The notes beneath the pieces were generated by a model. The model was given only the letters and a program-made list of their open reading frames with translations, had not been told where the DNA came from and searched no databases. A DNA stretch of 8,229 bases. It comes from an uncultured Ignavibacteria bacterium (lineage in GTDB: Bacteria > Bacteroidota > Ignavibacteria > SZUA-365). The stretch spans positions 1-8,229 of the forward strand of contig CAJXSA010000166.1 in the NCBI GenBank assembly GCA_913060595.1, given 5' to 3'. Position 1 is the stretch's first letter; each line of letters starts with the position of its first letter. This document shows, one piece after another, positions 5,173-8,229 of the stretch. Both the position numbers and the translations under genes were made by a program.

Positions 5173-5789
5173 GATCTACCCATCATCTTTCGCAGTTTCG
5201 CTCGCGCTCTGTGCACGTGAGACCGGCAGGTCGTATTTTTCACCCCCGTTAAACGGGCAATTTCTTTATAGGTCAGATCTTCGAAATAGTAGAGCTGAAG
5301 CATGAACTGTTCACGATCGGTCAGCTTGCGGTACGCTTTGCTGAAGCGTTCTAAAGGCATGCCAGAATCTAGAGCTTCATCTATCGACACATCGTCATCT
5401 GGTGGATCATACCATTTCGAACCACTATCCATAGGGTCACTAGATAGCCCGATCTCCACATTACTATCAAAAAGCCTCGCCCTCCGCTTCTGATCACGCA
5501 AGTAATTCAAGCTCAGATTCCTGGCTATTTTGAAATAGTATGTCGAAAACTTTGCCTTATCTCTTGGTTTATACCTGCCCTTTCTCGTAAAGAGACGGCT
5601 GTTGGTATCGTTCCAGAGCTGAGGGATTACATCCCTCGCTCTCTCAGGTTCAATCCCGAGAAAATAGTAGATGTGTCGGAAAAGACTGTCCTTGTGTCGT
5701 TCAATGAGCACGAGCACAGCCCTGTCGCTGCATTGGTTGAACTCGTCCATGAGTTGCTCGTCGTCCATGCTGCGCAGTTCCTTGCTCAA
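5169..5789 (-). CDS. ECF-type sigma-70 family RNA polymerase sigma factor
   Basis: About 206 residues. Region 2 spans about 22-103: LIERHKDSLFRHIYYFLG, then ARDVIPQLW, then FSTYYFKIARNLSLNYLRDQ and KRR, the -10-recognition and core-binding part. Region 4 spans about 146-201: LTDREQFMLQLYYFEDLTYK, EIARLTGVKNTTCRSHVHRA and RAKLRKMMG, the helix-turn-helix that reads the -35 element. There is no region 1 or 3, as expected of the ECF group. The start given is TTG (5789) because GAGGT lies 5 nt upstream, the best Shine-Dalgarno in the window; ATG at 5768 (MDDEQLMDEF) is an equally credible alternative, seven residues shorter. The gene is AT-richer than the etf region (50 G/C in 120 nt counted at 5461-5580). 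It is the first gene of a two-gene operon with the candidate anti-sigma factor and is divergent from the CHAT gene. Confidence 0.93.
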   Translation of the reverse strand: MSKELRSMDDEQLMDEFNQCSDRAVLVLIERHKDSLFRHIYYFLGIEPERARDVIPQLWNDTNSRLFTRKGRYKPRDKAKFSTYYFKIARNLSLNYLRDQKRRARLFDSNVEIGLSSDPMDSGSKWYDPPDDDVSIDEALDSGMPLERFSKAYRKLTDREQFMLQLYYFEDLTYKEIARLTGVKNTTCRSHVHRARAKLRKMMGRS

Positions 5790-5794
5790 TCGAA

Positions 5795-5799
5795 ACCTC
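5795..5799 (-). promoter_or_regulatory. Shine-Dalgarno-like GAGGT for the sigma factor TTG start
   Basis: GAGGT on the minus strand, 5 nt before the TTG at 5789. It is the only strong anti-SD match near a chosen start in this window and is the reason for preferring the TTG over the ATG at 5768. Most other genes here have no such site, so its weight is limited. Confidence 0.4.
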
Positions 5800-5998
5800 G
5801 ATGTGACCAGTGATATTCTACCAGGTACTCCTTAATACCCGACAAGATCGAGAAACACAGGGAGGCAATCAAGTGTGATCCAGACAAACAGTTACACACG
5901 TGGAAGGCCGGAATGTTGCAGTTGAAAGGGGAAATATTTCGCCGGTACGGCCAGCCGCTCACCTATCCGGCTCAGAGAAAACGAATCCGGCAGGAAAA

Positions 5999-6030
5999 CT
6001 TGGTTGCACGCATCGGGACCAGTATCTTGG
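5999..6030 (+). promoter_or_regulatory. Weak candidate promoter for the CHAT gene
   Basis: CTTG (5999-6002) is followed after 20 nt by TATCTTGG (6023-6030), which differs from the Bacteroidetes TTTG/TAnnTTTG pattern at one base in each box. Spacing is the same as in the etfB promoter. Predicted leader to the GTG start is about 80 nt. Matches this loose occur by chance. Confidence 0.25.
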
Positions 6031-6118
6031 AGTATATCATCATATTGTCTTCTTCGCAGTCTATCATCTCCAGTGGTGCGCTTCAAAGCACCCGGGAAAC
6101 CGATTTCCATCATCCGAC

Positions 6119-8229
6119 GTGAGTGCCTGCACATTGAAGCTCCTTCCCATTCTCGCCAGCATCGTGATCTGTATCGTCCTCACGCCACACGCGACCGCGC
6201 AGGACGGCAGGGACATGCTGCAGGATTTGGATTCACTGCTGTCCACACTTGACTGTTCCAGCGCGGCAGACAGGCTCATGCGCGAGCGCAGCATGCTGGC
6301 CCCTGATGATACGCTGTTGCAAATGGAACTCACGAGGAGGCTTGTGCGAAGCCTCCTTTGCCTGAACGATATCGACTTTGCCCTGCGACAATGGGATGAC
6401 TATCACGAACGCTTCCCATCGCATGCTACCGGCTATATGTACCACGCCCTGAATGCACTCGATGTCCGTCGACTCGAAGAATCTCGCCGGGCAGTTGATC
6501 ATGCCACGAGACTGCAGCCCGGGCATCCTTTCCCACACATGCTTCTTGCGACCGTGTACGCGATTGACGGTCCCGTAGACAGCCTCCAGCAGCCGTTGGT
6601 GCAGGCCAGCATGCTCGTGCCGAACCGGACCACCTGGAAGCAGCTCACCGACGAACTTCAGACCCGCTGTCAGCGCGCACAAGGCCGCTACTGCTCTCTA
6701 ATCCGGGCACTGGCGGATTCACTGCAGGTGAATGCTCTCTTTACCGAGACCAGGCTGTCACAGTACATCGACAGCATGAAGGCGCTTATTCATGTTGAGA
6801 AATTTCAAGAAGCCCTCGGGTTTGTCGACCGCGCACTGCGAACAGCGGATTCTCTGAAGGAGAGATTGAGCGAACACATCCAGCCATTGAGAGTTCTGAA
6901 AGCGGAACTCCTGGAGAAGCTGGGAACAGATCACCTCATGCAAGAACGCTTCTCCGAGGCGCTTCTGTCATATTCCCAGTCGCTGGAACTGCGACGCACC
7001 ATGCCATCCGGTATGGAGGCCGCAATCGCCGGCATCCATGTGAAGCTCGCGGCAGCATATCGTGCACTGGACAGGTATGAGGAGGCAGAAGGACACCCCC
7101 TCAGAGCTCTGGAGCTGTTCGGCGACGTTCTTGGAGATGAAAGCGCAGAGTACCGGTCCACACGCGAGTTTATTCAGAAAATACTGTTGGAACACCTCAG
7201 TGCGGAAGACACTGAGGAGGGCAGGGATCGAATCATCGAAAAAATACAGGATGAGTTCGGTGATAACAGCATCGCATATGCCAAAAGCCTGCAAGTGCAG
7301 GCTGCCCATGCTTTCCACAACGGTCAGTGGCCTGCCGCACGAACCCTTCTCGAGGAATCAGGCGCCATCCTCGCTGATCTGGAGAACGTACCCGGGCAGT
7401 ACCAATGGGAGCTGAACCTGAATCTCGTCGTAATCTACGTCGTGATGAAAAATTTCTCCGCCGCACTTCCACTTCTCGACGACATCATCAGCGGAATGAT
7501 TCGGGGCCTGGAGCGTACCGCTGCACATCGGGATGAAAGTCTTCTGATCACGCAGTGGCATAAATATTCCACACTGCTGCAACTGTTGCCCAGCATGCTG
7601 CGGAAGTGGGATCTGCCGAGGAGAAACGTCGAAGCGGCAATTATCGAGACAGAACTGTTTCGGAAGGGCTTTCTCGCCGAGGCCATTCGTGAAATGCGTG
7701 ATCGGTCACAGAACAGGACGAAATCAGCACGAGGCAGCACCGCGAAAGCCCATAACACACCTGAGAACGACTCCGCCGTCATATTCAGCACAGTGGACTG
7801 GCGCACCATCGAGAGTGCATTGCAGCCCGGAGAGGCCATGATGGATGTCATGCGGTATGAGTACTATGATGGGCTCAGGGAAACGGACAGTGTGTTCTAT
7901 GCAGCCATTCTCATTCAGCAGGGCATGCAGCAAAGTCCGGAATACGTGGAATTGTTCGAGGAGAAAGAACTGCTGCCATACCTCATCCCGGACCTGCACA
8001 CTGCTGATCAAAACAGCCAGATACCGGGGTATCTCCGTGCGACGTCGGATGGCATGCACCAGGCGAACATAATCTATCGGTACATATTCGGAGCGCTGCG
8101 GCAAACCCTCCCGTCTATCCGTACACTGTACCTCTGTCCAGACGGTGTGCTGCACAACGTCGCATTTGAGGCACTCGTCGATGATTCTGCTCGATATCTG
8201 GGAGAATCTAACCTGCAGATCAGGAGAAT
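6119..8229 (+). CDS. Exported TPR-repeat CHAT-domain protein (caspase/separase-like), 3' end cut off
   Basis: 703 codons are visible and the frame is open at the window end. N-terminus: hydrophobic signal peptide (KLLPILASIVICIVLTPHATAQ, probable cleavage near ATA|Q, about residue 27), so the protein is predicted to be exported. Residues about 80-540 are helical with TPR-like units, for example YMYHALNALDVRRLEESRRA (about 106-125), RFSEALLSYSQSLELRR (about 279-295) and LAAAYRALDRYEEAE (about 310-324). From about residue 560 a CHAT domain begins: VDWRTIESALQPGEAMMDVM, YAAILIQ, IRTLYLCPDGVLHNVAFEAL (about 668-687). The catalytic His and Cys lie beyond the window, so activity cannot be judged. 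No ATG is available near the start: GTG at 6119 is used here, TTG at 6134 (MKLLPILAS) is a strong alternative, and neither has a Shine-Dalgarno. It is divergent from an ECF sigma/anti-sigma pair, which suggests a role in that signalling circuit. Confidence 0.88.
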   Translation, partial: MSACTLKLLPILASIVICIVLTPHATAQDGRDMLQDLDSLLSTLDCSSAADRLMRERSMLAPDDTLLQMELTRRLVRSLLCLNDIDFALRQWDDYHERFPSHATGYMYHALNALDVRRLEESRRAVDHATRLQPGHPFPHMLLATVYAIDGPVDSLQQPLVQASMLVPNRTTWKQLTDELQTRCQRAQGRYCSLIRALADSLQVNALFTETRLSQYIDSMKALIHVEKFQEALGFVDRALRTADSLKERLSEHIQPLRVLKAELLEKLGTDHLMQERFSEALLSYSQSLELRRTMPSGMEAAIAGIHVKLAAAYRALDRYEEAEGHPLRALELFGDVLGDESAEYRSTREFIQKILLEHLSAEDTEEGRDRIIEKIQDEFGDNSIAYAKSLQVQAAHAFHNGQWPAARTLLEESGAILADLENVPGQYQWELNLNLVVIYVVMKNFSAALPLLDDIISGMIRGLERTAAHRDESLLITQWHKYSTLLQLLPSMLRKWDLPRRNVEAAIIETELFRKGFLAEAIREMRDRSQNRTKSARGSTAKAHNTPENDSAVIFSTVDWRTIESALQPGEAMMDVMRYEYYDGLRETDSVFYAAILIQQGMQQSPEYVELFEEKELLPYLIPDLHTADQNSQIPGYLRATSDGMHQANIIYRYIFGALRQTLPSIRTLYLCPDGVLHNVAFEALVDDSARYLGESNLQIRR

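Larger units (their letters stand above)
5790..6118. other. Divergent control region between sigma operon and CHAT gene
   Basis: A 329-bp gap from which the sigma operon leaves to the left and the CHAT gene to the right, so both promoters must lie here. No long repeat of the kind found in the other gaps is present. No minus-strand TAnnTTTG box was found for the sigma operon, compatible with an autoregulated ECF promoter of unknown consensus. An open frame at 5913-6122 is discussed under findings. Confidence 0.5.

Noticed and set aside
5879..6118. N-terminal extension of the CHAT protein to GTG at 5900
   Set aside because: The frame is open back to 5879 but the added 73 residues would bury the signal peptide inside the protein, and no family features are seen in them.
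4369..8229. Type III-E CRISPR (Craspase) locus because of the TPR-CHAT and sigma genes
   Set aside because: There is no gRAMP/Cas7-11, no CRISPR array and no cas1/cas2 in the window, and the CHAT protein here has a signal peptide whereas Csx29 acts in the cytoplasm. Only the regulatory logic is similar.
1..8229. tRNA or rRNA genes
   Set aside because: No T-loop/acceptor pattern or rRNA core sequence was noticed on either strand; this was a by-eye check only.

Overview
The window looks like chromosomal DNA from the Bacteroidota/Chlorobiota/Ignavibacteriota side of the FCB group. The main reasons are a near-perfect Bacteroidetes-type promoter upstream of etfB (TTTG, 20 nt, TATATTTG), almost no Shine-Dalgarno sequences in front of the genes, and a UpxY/RfaH-type NusG paralogue heading a sugar-nucleotide gene. 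The species cannot be named from this sequence alone. Most of the window is GC-rich, but the sigma-factor stretch is clearly AT-richer.

Layout from left to right. All genes up to 5789 are on the minus strand, so transcription there runs right to left. (1) 1-1067: a specialised NusG-like antiterminator followed 23 bp downstream by gmd (GDP-mannose 4,6-dehydratase, cut by the window edge). This looks like the head of a polysaccharide locus continuing to the left. (2) 1068-1610: a 543-bp gene-free leader rich in inverted repeats. (3) 1611-4135: etfB, etfA and a BFN/DUF151-UVR protein, all co-directional. etfB and etfA form the electron transfer flavoprotein that collects electrons from acyl-CoA dehydrogenases and similar enzymes. 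A recognisable promoter sits upstream of etfB. (4) 4369-5789: an ECF-type sigma factor overlapping by ATGA a one-span membrane protein with anti-sigma-like layout and a TPR-like tail. (5) 5790-6118: a divergent control region. (6) 6119-8229, plus strand: an exported TPR-repeat protein entering a CHAT (caspase/separase-like) peptidase domain, truncated by the window end before the catalytic residues.

Two things stand out. First, sigma factor, membrane-bound candidate anti-sigma factor and exported TPR-CHAT protein are adjacent and share one divergent control region. This suggests a signalling module in which the peptidase-like protein could act on the outer domain of the anti-sigma factor. It resembles in logic, but not in parts, the TPR-CHAT/anti-sigma/sigma circuit linked to type III-E CRISPR. 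Second, nearly every minus-strand intergenic gap up to the sigma operon holds short 8-9-nt degenerate tandem units (GTRAAGNG, CTTNGTGN, CACAAAGG, AACGAAG types). They are often arranged as long inverted repeats that fill the gap between one stop codon and the next start.
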